The position numbers and the translations under genes are program-made. A DNA stretch of 64,000 bases from an uncultured Bacteroidales bacterium (lineage in GTDB: Bacteria > Bacteroidota > Bacteroidia > Bacteroidales > Paludibacteraceae). Shown piece after piece: positions 25,294-34,800 of this stretch (its first letter is position 1; the number at the start of each line of letters is the position of its first letter). The notes beneath the pieces were generated by a model that was given only the letters and a program-made list of their open reading frames with translations, did no database searches and had not been told where the DNA came from. The DNA lies in NCBI GenBank assembly GCA_900316005.1, contig ONBH01000009.1, positions 1 through 64,000 on the forward strand, given 5' to 3'.

Positions 25294-25475
25294 TCATGCC
25301 ACGAGCGCCTGAATAAGGGCAACTGTCATCAGACCGCAGGCGATGAGTTTGAGGATCGTACCGAAGAGGATGCCTACAAAACTTCCCCATCCAGCCCGGA
25401 GAGCTTCGCTAAAATGCTTTCCGCTGATGAGTTCGCCGAGGACCGAACGCGCTCGAGAACCGAAAACCGTTTCGG
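25294..25475 (-). pseudogene. Remnant of a DUF456-family membrane protein (C-terminal part)
   Basis: About 60 codons ending at 25294 (GELISGKHFSEALRAGWGSFVGILFGTILKL and onward) match the C-terminal end of DUF456 membrane proteins, normally about 160 residues. No start codon lies in the conserved part. The frame can only be opened by running into the HU terminator, which cannot be original coding sequence. A promoter-like -7 box lies just upstream. I read this as a 5'-deleted gene. Confidence 0.6.
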
Positions 25476-25478
25476 CTG

Positions 25479-25512
25479 CAAAGATACAACAAAAGATGAT
25501 ATAGAAAACAAA
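25479..25512 (-). promoter_or_regulatory. Weak promoter candidate before the DUF456 remnant
   Basis: Minus strand TATCTTTG (25479-25486) with TTTG at 25509-25512; the spacer is 22 nt instead of the 20 nt seen elsewhere. It could now serve the WG-repeat gene. Confidence 0.45.
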
Positions 25513-25543
25513 ACGGATTACCCGATTGGGCAACCCGTTTTGT
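25509..25543 (-). terminator. Terminator of the HU gene
   Basis: AAAACGGATTACCC and GGGCAACCCGTTTT can form a 14-bp stem (two G-U pairs in the RNA) followed by T-rich sequence, 18 bp after the HU stop. Confidence 0.85.
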
Positions 25544-25560
25544 TTGCTTCATGAAGCAAT

Positions 25561-25824
25561 TTAGAAAGCCAGGCTTTTGCCGGGTTTGATCTTCACTTGC
25601 TTGCGAGCAGGCAGTTCAACCGTCTCACCGGTGCGGGGATTGCGAGCCTTGCGTGCAGCTTTCTCCACAACGCTAATGGTGGCAAAACCTGCCAGTTGCA
25701 TACCTTCACCTCTCTTGATAGCCTCGGTGGTGGCTTCGATAGCTGCGTTGATAACTTCAGCTACAACTTTCTTGGAAACATTAGCCTTTGCGGCAACTGC
25801 TTCAACCAAAGTGTTTTTGTTCAT
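25561..25824 (-). CDS. HU-type DNA-binding protein
   Basis: An 87-residue histone-like protein with the full HU fold. Helices at the N-terminus begin MNKNTLVEAVAAKANVSKK, and the DNA-binding arm with GFATISV...KARNPRTGE lies at about 46-70, ending KIKPGKSLAF. It bends and compacts DNA as a dimer. Length and arm sequence are typical; whether it is the main chromosomal HU or one of several paralogues cannot be said. Own promoter and terminator make it a single-gene unit. Confidence 0.95.
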   Translation of the reverse strand: MNKNTLVEAVAAKANVSKKVVAEVINAAIEATTEAIKRGEGMQLAGFATISVVEKAARKARNPRTGETVELPARKQVKIKPGKSLAF

Positions 25825-25911
25825 ACGATTAGTTTTTTGTTATTTATACTTTCTTTATACTATTTTATCTTATTTCTCCCAAACAATTTCACTACCTCTA
25901 TTTTCGGGCTG

Positions 25912-25943
25912 CAAAGTTACAGATTTTTTTTGATATATGCAAG
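25912..25943 (-). promoter_or_regulatory. Promoter of the HU gene
   Basis: Minus strand CTTG (25940-25943, variant -33), 20-nt spacer CATATATCAAAAAAAATCTG, TAACTTTG (25912-25919). The leader of about 90 nt to the HU start shows nothing else notable. Confidence 0.75.
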
Positions 25944-26031
25944 CAAAAACACGAAGAAACATCATTTTTTTTACGAATTAGCACATTTTTAGGACAGAAT
26001 TGATATAAAATACAACTTTTGGGCGGTTTTT

Positions 26032-26063
26032 TTTGCGTATATGAAAAAAAAAGAGTAATTTTG
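26032..26063 (+). promoter_or_regulatory. Promoter of the outer-membrane barrel gene
   Basis: TTTG (26032-26035), 20-nt spacer CGTATATGAAAAAAAAAGAG, TAATTTTG (26056-26063). It fixes the start of the next gene downstream of about 26068. Confidence 0.82.
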
Positions 26064-26084
26064 CAGGCGGAAATGAGAATGTCA

Positions 26085-26885
26085 ATGAAGCATAAATATA
26101 TAATAAGGTGTCTTGCGAGCGTGGTGGCAGCATGTTTTGTGCTATGCGGGCCGATCTATGCGCAGAGCAACAGTAGTACGAAGCGTCCGGATTTGCAGAC
26201 GGCAGAGGGTGATATCTTCGACCCGACGCGTGAGCAGAAACAGACCGAGGTGTACGAGTTCGCTGTGCACTATCGCCTGACGGGCGGTTACCTGCAGCAA
26301 AATCACCGTTCGCTACGAGCCAACTACCCCAACATGTACCTGCATGGCGGGCAGATAGGTGTCACCTTTGATTTTCTGCTTCCCCTGCATTTCAGCATGC
26401 AGACGGGTCTGCTCTACAGTCTGACCTACGGCACGCGTGAGGAACACTGGGCACAGATTGATGCCGCTGATATCTACGGCAGCACCAATTACCTGAAACA
26501 CCGCGTCTATGAGCACAACTTGACTATTCCCATTCGGGCTTACTACACCATTCCGCTGATAAAGAAGTTCAACATGTTCTTCTTCGGTGGCCCGCAGCTG
26601 CAGATTGGTCTATCCGCATGGGATAAGACGGATAACAAGCTGACCCCGATGACGGAGCAATGGTTCCGCACGAACGGCAAAGAAGTGGATGCACACGACC
26701 TATATAGCAACGAGCTCAATCGCGTGAATATACAGATGGGTGTGGGCGGCGGATTTGAGTGGGATGCCTATCGCCTGGAGGCCGGATATGATTTCGGGCT
26801 CAATAACCGTGTGCGGCGCAAGAGTACGTCAGACCAACACATGTGGGAATGGAGTTGGTTTGTGCGCTTTGCGTATCGGTTCTAA
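26085..26885 (+). CDS. Outer-membrane beta-barrel protein
   Basis: The ATG at 26085 (MKHKY) is preferred to in-frame ATGs at 26073 and 26079, because it leaves a short leader after the promoter and begins a normal signal peptide cut near ...CGPIYAQ. The 266-residue product has alternating amphipathic strands (GGQIGVTFDFLLPLHFSMQTGLLYS, split here as GGQIGVTFDF and SMQTGLLYS) and ends in an aromatic residue (FVRFAYRF), typical of barrels inserted by the BAM complex. It fits the outer-membrane protein beta-barrel/PorT-like group. Ligand is unknown. It precedes the TPP-riboswitch receptor, but that gene has its own control element. Confidence 0.8.
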   Translation: MKHKYIIRCLASVVAACFVLCGPIYAQSNSSTKRPDLQTAEGDIFDPTREQKQTEVYEFAVHYRLTGGYLQQNHRSLRANYPNMYLHGGQIGVTFDFLLPLHFSMQTGLLYSLTYGTREEHWAQIDAADIYGSTNYLKHRVYEHNLTIPIRAYYTIPLIKKFNMFFFGGPQLQIGLSAWDKTDNKLTPMTEQWFRTNGKEVDAHDLYSNELNRVNIQMGVGGGFEWDAYRLEAGYDFGLNNRVRRKSTSDQHMWEWSWFVRFAYRF

Positions 26886-26927
26886 TTCGAACCCAAAACC
26901 GAAACCGAAAAAATAATAACATAGTTC

Positions 26928-26999
26928 CAGATTTAGGGGTGCTGCTTCGCGGCTGAGAATATACCCTCTGAACCTGAACAGATAATGCTGTTAAGGGAA
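26928..26999 (+). promoter_or_regulatory. TPP (thiamine pyrophosphate) riboswitch
   Basis: The THI-box is clear: GGGGTGCTGC...GGCTGAGA, then ACCCTCTGAACCTGAACAGA, TAATGCTGTTAAGGGA. These give the closing P1 stem, the pyrimidine-sensing CUGAGA and the pyrophosphate-sensing GAACCUGA ... GAUAAUGC parts. It ends directly at the start codon of the TonB receptor, so binding of TPP probably blocks translation. Confidence 0.93.
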
Positions 27000-29219
27000 A
27001 TGAAAACATCTAACAATTGCTCCATGTTCGGAGCTCAAACTGCTGTTCAGACAGCACGAAGAAAGAAATCGGCACGATTCGCTGCCGCAGTTTTAACCGT
27101 ATGCCTTGCACCCTGGGGGATGCTACGTGCGCAAGAAGACACGCTGACCATCGAGATGAAGACGCTGGATGTCATCGAGGTTAGTGCACCCGTCATTCAG
27201 GTCGCTAACAACCGCGAGGAGACCAAGCGCGAGGAACTGAATGCCCACAACGCCGGACAGAACCTACCCTACCTATTGCAGACGATGCCGTCGATGGTAG
27301 TGACTTCGGACGATGGCTTGGGTATCGGCTATACCTATTTCCACGTGCGCGGTACCGACCAGACGCGTATCAACGTGACGCTCAATGAGGTGCCACTCAA
27401 TGATGCCGAGAGTCAGTCACTCTTCTGGGTCAACCTGACCGACATGTCGAGCGGTACGAGCAGCCTGCAGCTACAACGCGGCGTCGGAACCAGCGCCAAC
27501 GGCGGTAGTAGTTTCGGCGCAAGCGTCAACCTCCGCACCTTCGACACGCAGGTGCTCCAGAGTCCGCATCCCGGACCTGTTCGGGCGGAGCTGGATTTCA
27601 ACGGCGGTATGTACAACACCTTCCGCGAGATGGTAAAAGCCGACGTCTATCTGGGTGACAAACAGTCGAAAAAAGGCCTATGGCATATAGGCGGACGTTT
27701 TTCAAAGGTCAACTCCGACGGTTACATCGAGCGGGCTAAGTCAGACCTGCTGAGTTACCAAGGTGAGGTCGGCTGGCAGAACCAAAAGACGGCTGTGATG
27801 CTGACGGCCTTCGGCGGCAAAGAGAAGACCTACATGGCGTGGTACGGCATTGATGCCGATATGCTCAAAATCAACCGCCGCTACAACCCTGCGGGCGAGT
27901 ATATTGACGCGAAAGGAAACACCGCCTACTACGATAACCAGACCGACAACTACCAGCAACACCACGTTCATCTGCATGTCGGGCATCGCTTCAACAACCA
28001 TTGGTCACTATCCGCCACAGGGCATTATACCTTCGGAACCGGCTATTTTGAGATGTACGACCAGTGGACTATGGGCGGCATTGTGCAACGCGGACTGCGC
28101 AACCATTTCTACGGCGGGATTCTCAGCACCAAATACATCCACGAGAAAGCCGACCTGCAGATTGGCGTAGCGCTCAACCGCTACCAGGGCCTGCAATACG
28201 GCAATATAGACCCGCTCTTTGTCGGCAAGAACTTCACCCGATACATGGAGGGCTACGGCAATAAGATTGACGGCAACGTCTATGCCAAAGCCAACTGGCG
28301 TGTATTGCACCGCGCCAAGGAGAAGCTAACGCTATACGGCGACCTGCAATACCGCTTGGTGGATTACCGCATATGGGGCGACAACGAGGAGGCTACGATG
28401 CCCGGAATACCTGTAGCAGCCGATTGGCATAAGACCTGGCACTTCTTCAACCCCAAAGCCGGCCTTACCTATCTCAACGCGGGCCACTGCCTCTCGGCTA
28501 CCTTTGCCATGGCGCACCGCGAACCGACGCGCAATAACTTTGTGACCAACACCGCGCCCCAAGACCCGCTCCCGGAACGACTCTATGACTACGAGTTAGG
28601 CTACACCTACAGCGGCGCAGGCCTGCTAAAAAGCGGCTACGCGATGCCGTGGACGATCGGACTGAACCTGTATTTCATGGACTACGACAATCAGCTCATC
28701 ACCACCGGCGATGTGACCAGCGTGGGTTACCTGATTACCACCAACGTGAAGAAATCCTATCGTACAGGCGTGGAATTCCAGTTCGGCGTGGAATGGACCA
28801 AGTGGTTCGGCTGGCACGGCAACCTGACCTGGAGCCGCAATAAATGGAAAGATAGCAGCGCATGGCGTACCATCTCCTTCTCGCCCGACTGGACAGCCTC
28901 CAACAGCTTCCGCTTCCATGCTGCCGGCTTCACGGGCGACATCCAGACACAGGTCGTCAGTCAGCAATACTTGGGCAATATGGAGGACACGAAAGCCATG
29001 CTGAAAGCCTACACGGTAACCAATGTGCAACTCAGCTACCTACTGCCGCTACACAAATCCAAGCACGCACGCTACCTGCCTGACATCACGCTAAAATGCC
29101 AGCTTAACAATATCTTTGACACCAAATACGAGAGTAACGGTGGTACCGACGGTACCTACGTATGGTATTTCCCGCAGGCGGGCATCAACGTACACGGCGG
29201 TTTTGTTGTACGTTGGTAA
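27000..29219 (+). CDS. TonB-dependent receptor, probable thiamine uptake
   Basis: The ATG at 27000 is chosen; the ATG at 26985 lies in the riboswitch core. About 739 residues: signal peptide ending GMLRAQ, TonB-box-like region (TLDVIEVSAPV), plug (about 75-190, with FHVRGTDQTRINVTLNEVP), then a 22-strand-type barrel ending in NVHGGFVVRW. It lacks the SusC N-terminal regulatory domain, as expected for a vitamin or metal receptor. The TPP riboswitch makes thiamine or a precursor the likely cargo, consistent with the riboswitch-linked outer-membrane receptors predicted for Bacteroides. Its last 35 bp overlap a convergent gene. Confidence 0.92.
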   Translation: MKTSNNCSMFGAQTAVQTARRKKSARFAAAVLTVCLAPWGMLRAQEDTLTIEMKTLDVIEVSAPVIQVANNREETKREELNAHNAGQNLPYLLQTMPSMVVTSDDGLGIGYTYFHVRGTDQTRINVTLNEVPLNDAESQSLFWVNLTDMSSGTSSLQLQRGVGTSANGGSSFGASVNLRTFDTQVLQSPHPGPVRAELDFNGGMYNTFREMVKADVYLGDKQSKKGLWHIGGRFSKVNSDGYIERAKSDLLSYQGEVGWQNQKTAVMLTAFGGKEKTYMAWYGIDADMLKINRRYNPAGEYIDAKGNTAYYDNQTDNYQQHHVHLHVGHRFNNHWSLSATGHYTFGTGYFEMYDQWTMGGIVQRGLRNHFYGGILSTKYIHEKADLQIGVALNRYQGLQYGNIDPLFVGKNFTRYMEGYGNKIDGNVYAKANWRVLHRAKEKLTLYGDLQYRLVDYRIWGDNEEATMPGIPVAADWHKTWHFFNPKAGLTYLNAGHCLSATFAMAHREPTRNNFVTNTAPQDPLPERLYDYELGYTYSGAGLLKSGYAMPWTIGLNLYFMDYDNQLITTGDVTSVGYLITTNVKKSYRTGVEFQFGVEWTKWFGWHGNLTWSRNKWKDSSAWRTISFSPDWTASNSFRFHAAGFTGDIQTQVVSQQYLGNMEDTKAMLKAYTVTNVQLSYLLPLHKSKHARYLPDITLKCQLNNIFDTKYESNGGTDGTYVWYFPQAGINVHGGFVVRW

Positions 29220-29646
29220 CAACGAATATCACGATTAAGATAAGCAGTATCGGAACCATCGTCCAGAGGTCCGACATACGAAAGAATGGGTACCAGGAAA
29301 GGGGTATCCATTCTTGCCATATGGCTAAAGCAGCATATATCGCCACAACCAATAGAGCCATCAGCGAGCCCGAAAAAGTACGACCGTCCAAGGCGCGGCG
29401 ACGGAGCAAAAACAAGTACTCGAAGGGCAGCAAAAATAGCAGCGAAGGTAACCACCATGAGGCTACACCGCCTAATAGAGAGGCTATGAATGCCTCTTCG
29501 GGGGCAGAATCCTGATGCTTCTCGACCGAGAACAATACACGAATCGCCAACGCAATTAACACCGCCGGTATCAGCCCGATCAGTAGTGCGTGACGACCAT
29601 CAGCGGGTACCAACAAGACGGCTACAAGGTACAAGCCCCCTGCCAA
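29185..29646 (-). CDS. Hypothetical polytopic membrane protein
   Basis: About 153 residues with four or five hydrophobic helices, including GLYLVAVLLV, LIGLIPAVLIALAIRVLF, SLMALLVVAIYAALAI and MVPILLILIVIFVVTNV. No ATG is available; the frame begins at a TTG, and the open frame upstream could start at an ATT about 30 bases earlier, so the N-terminus is uncertain or the gene is 5'-truncated. It overlaps the convergent TonB receptor by 35 bp. No family is recognised. Confidence 0.55.
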   Translation of the reverse strand: MAGGLYLVAVLLVPADGRHALLIGLIPAVLIALAIRVLFSVEKHQDSAPEEAFIASLLGGVASWWLPSLLFLLPFEYLFLLRRRALDGRTFSGSLMALLVVAIYAALAIWQEWIPLSWYPFFRMSDLWTMVPILLILIVIFVVTNVQQNRRVR

Positions 29647-29736
29647 CAGCGGTAGGGCTATTGGCAGGGACTTGATAATATTTTCCTTATAGGTAGTTCT
29701 CGTAGTTTATGTTTTACGTAATTTGTGTAGGTTGCA

Positions 29737-31818
29737 TTAGTCGATGAAACCTTTGCGGCGGAGCAGATACTGCGGGTCAGCTTCCTTACCGCGGAACTCA
29801 AGGTACAGATCCTGTGCATCACGCGTACCACCCTGCTCTAAGAGATGACGGAAAGCCTTAGCCGTAGTCGGATTGAAGATATTACCGGTCTCCTTGAAGG
29901 CCGCAAACGCGTCGGCATCCAGCACAGCCGACCAGGTGTAGCTGTAGTAGCCCGCCTCATAGCCCGTGGTGAAGATGTGGTTGTAGAACGTTGAGCGGTA
30001 GCGCACGATGATTTCGGGAATCATGTGCATCTTCTCCATCGAAGAGGCCTCAAAAGCATTCGGTTCAAGCCCTTCGGCAGTCGTCAGCTCGTGATAATCC
30101 ATATCCAGTATCGAGGCGCTGAGCAGCTCGGTCTCTACGAATCCCTGGTTGAATTTAGAGGCGGCATTAATCTTTTCGATCAACTCAGCGGGGATGACTT
30201 CGCCCGTCTCGTAATGCAGGGCATAGGTCTTGAGCACCTCGGGCTCGTAGCAGTAGTTCTCCATAAACTGCGAGGGCAACTCAACGAAGTCGCGCGGCGT
30301 ATTGGTGCCGCTCAGGCTGCGGTAGTGAGCCTTCGAGAGCAGTCCGTGCAGAGCGTGACCGAACTCGTGGAAGAGCGTTTCTACATCGTCCATCGACAGC
30401 AGCGAGGGATTGCCCTGCGTGGGCTTATTGAAGTTACCCACATTGATGATGACCGGACGATGGTCCACGCCGTTGGCATCGATATACTGCGATGAGATGT
30501 TGTTCATCCATGCACCCGGACGTTTGCCCGCACGGGGGAAATAGTCGGTATAGAGGTAACCTACCAGGCTTCCGTCCTTCTCCGTCACGCGGAACACTTC
30601 CACTTCGGGGTTATAAACCGGCATATCGTACACCTGCTCGAACTTAATGCCATAGAGCTTGGTAGCCACGCCAAAAGCGCCGCGGCGTACGTTCGAGAGC
30701 TCAAAGTAAGGCTTGATAGCTTCTTCATCAAGCGCATATTTCTCCTGACGGAGTTTCTCGGCATAATACCACCAATCCCAGGGCATGAGTTTCTCGCCGG
30801 GCATATCGCGGTCCATCATCTCCTGCAGGGCAGCAGCTTCACGCTTGGCAGCCGCGAGGCTGGGCTCCCATACGCTAAGCAGGAAGGCATCTACGGTCTT
30901 GGCGTTGTGCGCCATGCAGTCTTGCAGGATGTAATCGGCGGGGTTGTCATAGCCGAAGAGTTTGGCTTTCTCGATACGCAGAGCCATCGTGCGGCAGATG
31001 ATGGCCTTGTTGTCATACTTGTTGTCGCGGTTGCCGCGGGTGGTATAGGCCATCAAGAGTTGCTCACGCAGGGCGCGGTTCTCGCAGTACTGCAGCACGG
31101 GGGTGAAGCTGGTACGCTTGGGCGTGAAGAGCCATGCTTCGGGGCGACCGGCAGCTGTAGCCTCTTCCTTAGCAGCCGACTTGGCGCTCTCAGGAAGACC
31201 CTTCAGCTCGTTCTCATCGGTCACGAAGATCTGAATGGAGTTGGTCTCGTTCACCACGTTCTGACCAAATTTGAGGGACAACATTGCCAGTTCCTGGTTG
31301 ATCTCTTTCAGTCTTTCCTTGTCGGCCTCCGGCAGGTTGGCACCGTTCTGGTCAAAACGCTTGTAGGTCTCGGTCAGGAGGCGCATGTCTTCGGCATTCA
31401 GACCCAGTTCTTCGCGCTGGTCATACACGGCTTTCACACGCTGGAACAGACCTTCGTTGAGGATAATACCGTCGCTCAGTTCGGAGAGCATCGGTTGAAT
31501 CTGTTCGGCAAGGGCATCCATCTGGTCGTTACCGTCGGCTTCCAGTACGTTGAAGAAGATGGCCGAGATGCTATCCAGGCGCATACCGCTGCGGTCAAGG
31601 GCTACCAGCGTATTCTCAAAGGTCGGAGCCTCGGGGTTGGATACGATGGCGTCTATCTCCGCCTTGTTCTCTGCTATCGCCGCCTCAAAGGTGGGCAGAT
31701 AGGTGTCAATGTTCATTTGGTCAAAGGCCGGTACCTGATACGTGGTCTTGACGCTTTGCTGTTTGCTGCAGGCTATCATACTTAATGCTGCAAATGTTAG
31801 AATAAGTACTCGTTTCAT
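29737..31818 (-). CDS. dcp: M3-family oligopeptidase (dipeptidyl carboxypeptidase type), lipoprotein
   Basis: A 693-residue zinc metallopeptidase of the thimet/Dcp family. The active-site helix is TLFHEFGHALHGLLS (HExxH at about 478), followed by the third-ligand segment DFVELPSQFMENY. A lipoprotein signal ends SMIAC (Cys about 17), so the enzyme is exported and would trim oligopeptides in the periplasm. Full family length. It lies 22 bp before the start of the AsmA gene's stop region on the same strand, so it may belong to that transcript. Confidence 0.92.
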   Translation of the reverse strand: MKRVLILTFAALSMIACSKQQSVKTTYQVPAFDQMNIDTYLPTFEAAIAENKAEIDAIVSNPEAPTFENTLVALDRSGMRLDSISAIFFNVLEADGNDQMDALAEQIQPMLSELSDGIILNEGLFQRVKAVYDQREELGLNAEDMRLLTETYKRFDQNGANLPEADKERLKEINQELAMLSLKFGQNVVNETNSIQIFVTDENELKGLPESAKSAAKEEATAAGRPEAWLFTPKRTSFTPVLQYCENRALREQLLMAYTTRGNRDNKYDNKAIICRTMALRIEKAKLFGYDNPADYILQDCMAHNAKTVDAFLLSVWEPSLAAAKREAAALQEMMDRDMPGEKLMPWDWWYYAEKLRQEKYALDEEAIKPYFELSNVRRGAFGVATKLYGIKFEQVYDMPVYNPEVEVFRVTEKDGSLVGYLYTDYFPRAGKRPGAWMNNISSQYIDANGVDHRPVIINVGNFNKPTQGNPSLLSMDDVETLFHEFGHALHGLLSKAHYRSLSGTNTPRDFVELPSQFMENYCYEPEVLKTYALHYETGEVIPAELIEKINAASKFNQGFVETELLSASILDMDYHELTTAEGLEPNAFEASSMEKMHMIPEIIVRYRSTFYNHIFTTGYEAGYYSYTWSAVLDADAFAAFKETGNIFNPTTAKAFRHLLEQGGTRDAQDLYLEFRGKEADPQYLLRRKGFID

Positions 31819-31839
31819 GGAGTAGTGATTTAATGGTTA

Positions 31840-34800
31840 TTATTGTGGGTTTTCTGTTGTTTGTTCATCAGCTTGCGGTTTCACGTTGCGCCGCATCGAC
31901 TCGCGAATCAACGCGCGCAGTTCTGCCGACTGCGTATCCACCTTGCCGTGGAAGAGAGGCTTGAAATCCTTGGCATAGCGGCAGGGAGCAAGACGTATAT
32001 CAAGGTCATCGAATGTACCGCCCACATCCACACCCAAGTAGATAGGCGACAGTACATTGATATGATAATCAAACGTCATATCCAGATTATGCCGTCCGCC
32101 GAGCGCCACCATGTAGTTATCCATCGACACGCAGAAGGGGTAGATATCCACCTCTTTCTTGTACAGCGTTATCTCCGCCGATAGGCTGTCCACCTTGTTC
32201 TCGGTCTTCTTCGAGAACATCAGCAACTTGGCTATCTGCGAGAACGTCTCGCTATCCAGCACCACCAGGTCTTTGCCGAAGATGGAGCAAGCACCACGCA
32301 GCGTGGAGGGCTTGATGGAATAGTCTTGCTTCATGTAGGTCTCGGCTGCCAGGTGGAACTCCGCTTCGCCGCGGAAGGACTTCAGCATGGGCAGCATCGT
32401 GTCAATCTGCGGAATCATGCTGATGAGCTCCTCAATATTGACATCCAGCATATGGTAGTCAAGGCCCACATACAGATGGTTCATACGCGGCGTACGGTAC
32501 ATAGCGGTCAGCTGCATCTTGGCGGCTTTGCATACGAAACCCATTTCCTCTAACACCAGGGTTCCGTCCTTAACATAGAGTTTTCCGCCCATGTTACGAA
32601 CACGCTGATTGAATACATCTGCCTCATAGATATGCGTATTGAGAGCGAGGTCCACCGAGGTCGGAACCAAGAATGGTTCCGTTATTTGCGCAGGTTCATC
32701 AGTTTCCGTAGTTTGCGTTGTCTGCGTAGTTTGCGTTGTCTGCGCCGGTTCTTCTTCACTACCGCTATCGGCTGAGAAGAGAGCCATCAACTCGTTGATA
32801 TCCGTATATTGCGACGTGAAGTTCAACTCACCCGTCAGCACTCCCTTGTGCTGCATCCATTGACCCATATTGGTCACCTCGCCCACCAGCGCGAAGTCGG
32901 AGTTACCAATGTGGAACTGCGAGGTCTCAATCGTGAAGCGACGGTTGGAGTAGTCAAAGGTAATCTGCGGAATACTAATCTCACGGTCGAAATAAGCGGT
33001 GCGAATGAGTGCGGTGTGCAAATCTACGCCTATCTTCGGATTGAGTTGCAGCAGAATATTCTGTCCCCTGGGGTTATAACGCGAAGCGGCTTTTACATCG
33101 ATGCGTTCAGTCTCGGCATGGATAGTCTGACCATAGTCAGCCCGGAGGACATCAGCTCCGATAGACGCGCGGAACGAGGGAAGAGCTTTTTCCGCCTTGG
33201 TATCATACTCCACATAAGCAGAGACGGCCGGCGCACGGAGGTAAGCGTGTATCGTATCGTAGTCCGCCAGCAGTTCTCCTTTTGACTCCACGTACGCAGA
33301 CGCGTAAATCTTGGGGTCATTGGAAAGCATGTTGCCGGTCTCAAGGGTGATGGTCGAAGCCGCCAAATTAGCCTGCATAGCCGGTGACATACGGAACTGC
33401 AACGCCTCGGTTTGTATATCGGCTTTGAGCCAACGGAGCATCGGCACAGCCTGGTCGGTATTGGGCAGCGTAAACTTAAGAGCGGTTGTGCCCGGCAAGA
33501 CAGCCTCCATACTGTCAGTATGATAACTAAGGTCTGTCAGGGTTAGATTGCCCGTGATAAGTCCTTTCTCCAAGCGCATCGCCGTCAGGTCTTCCAGACG
33601 CATCTTCAGACCAATCGTTCCTTTCGTACGCCCATCTACAACCATCGTCTTGGGCAGGAAATAGGCTACATCTTTCAGGTTCACATCCGCATTGGCTTGG
33701 ATATCCAGGAACATATCGCCCATCAAGTGGTCCACCTGACCCGTTGCGCCTAACTTCGTGTCACGCGTCTTGGCACTCAGGCTCCGAATGCGGGCCGACG
33801 AGGCGTTACCGTCATTGAGGTCCAGGTGCGCCGAGAGATCAGCCTCTACATCGCGTAGCGTATATGGCAGCGGTTTGTACTTACCCTGCGCGTTCTTGAG
33901 AACGACGTCAGCATCCACCACCGGCAGAATGCCGTCTTTGACCATTCCTTTGGCATGCGCCGTAAGACGTATAAGGCCGTCGAAGCTAAGGTCCTTCAAC
34001 CCCTCGGTAAACTTAGCGGGCACCAGGCTCAGCAGCGGTTGAATACCCCACTCGCCTGTAGCAAGACGCATATCAACCGTCATCTCCGGCTTCAGAGCCG
34101 CAGCGCCGTCCAGCTGGAACCCAAACTCATTAAGCGCCAGTTTTGCCTCGCGCAATGTGACAGCCATGTTATTGAGGTCCAGAGCCATCGGTAAATCCAG
34201 ATTGAGAGCCAGGTGCTCGGCATACTGCGTACCCTGCATCGCAAGGGTTACATCCGGCGCAGCAAGGCGAATGCGCATATCATCCCAGCTACCCGCTTGC
34301 GCACGAATGGACATATTGCTAAGCACAGCATCGATGGTATCTTTCTCGTCCAGGAAAGTCAACTTGTTGGCGGAGAACGAAAGACCCTTTATCTCCAGCG
34401 TCTCAAAGGGCAATTGGAAGGCCGAGGTATCCGCTTCAGTACTATCGGAGGTTCGGAAAACCGAGAAGTTATTCTCGCCCAAGGCGTTGATATACACGCA
34501 AGCCTGCATATCTTCCAGACGCAGTTCATTGACTATCAGCGCCTTGTCGTTCAGGAATGCCGTCACGTTCACACGGGCGATAACTTGTGGCGCATACAGC
34601 AACGTGTCACTCGGGGCACCCTCCATGGGGTTGATGAGGCATAGTGTACCCGTCTTCAGGCCAAACTCCGGAAAGGTGGAGAAAAAGGTCAACTCCACAT
34701 CGCCTATCTCATGCTCGCACAGGATATATTCCTTGGCTAAATCCCGCACGATAGGCGTGAGGCGTTTGGGCGTAAAGACCCACCACACAGCCACCGCCGC

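Noticed and set aside
26985-26999. ATG at 26985 as start of the TonB receptor
   Set aside because: It lies within the conserved TPP riboswitch core (GATAATGC); the ATG at 27000 follows directly and begins a normal signal peptide.
29490-29675. Small plus-strand frames between the TonB receptor and the M3 peptidase
   Set aside because: They oppose a minus-strand frame with consistent membrane helices and have no motif or promoter.
32708-32744. 9-bp repeats (GTAGTTTGC/GTTGTCTGC) in the AsmA gene as another heptamer array
   Set aside because: The period is 9, a whole number of codons, encoding TTQ repeats in a linker; this is ordinary low-complexity coding sequence.
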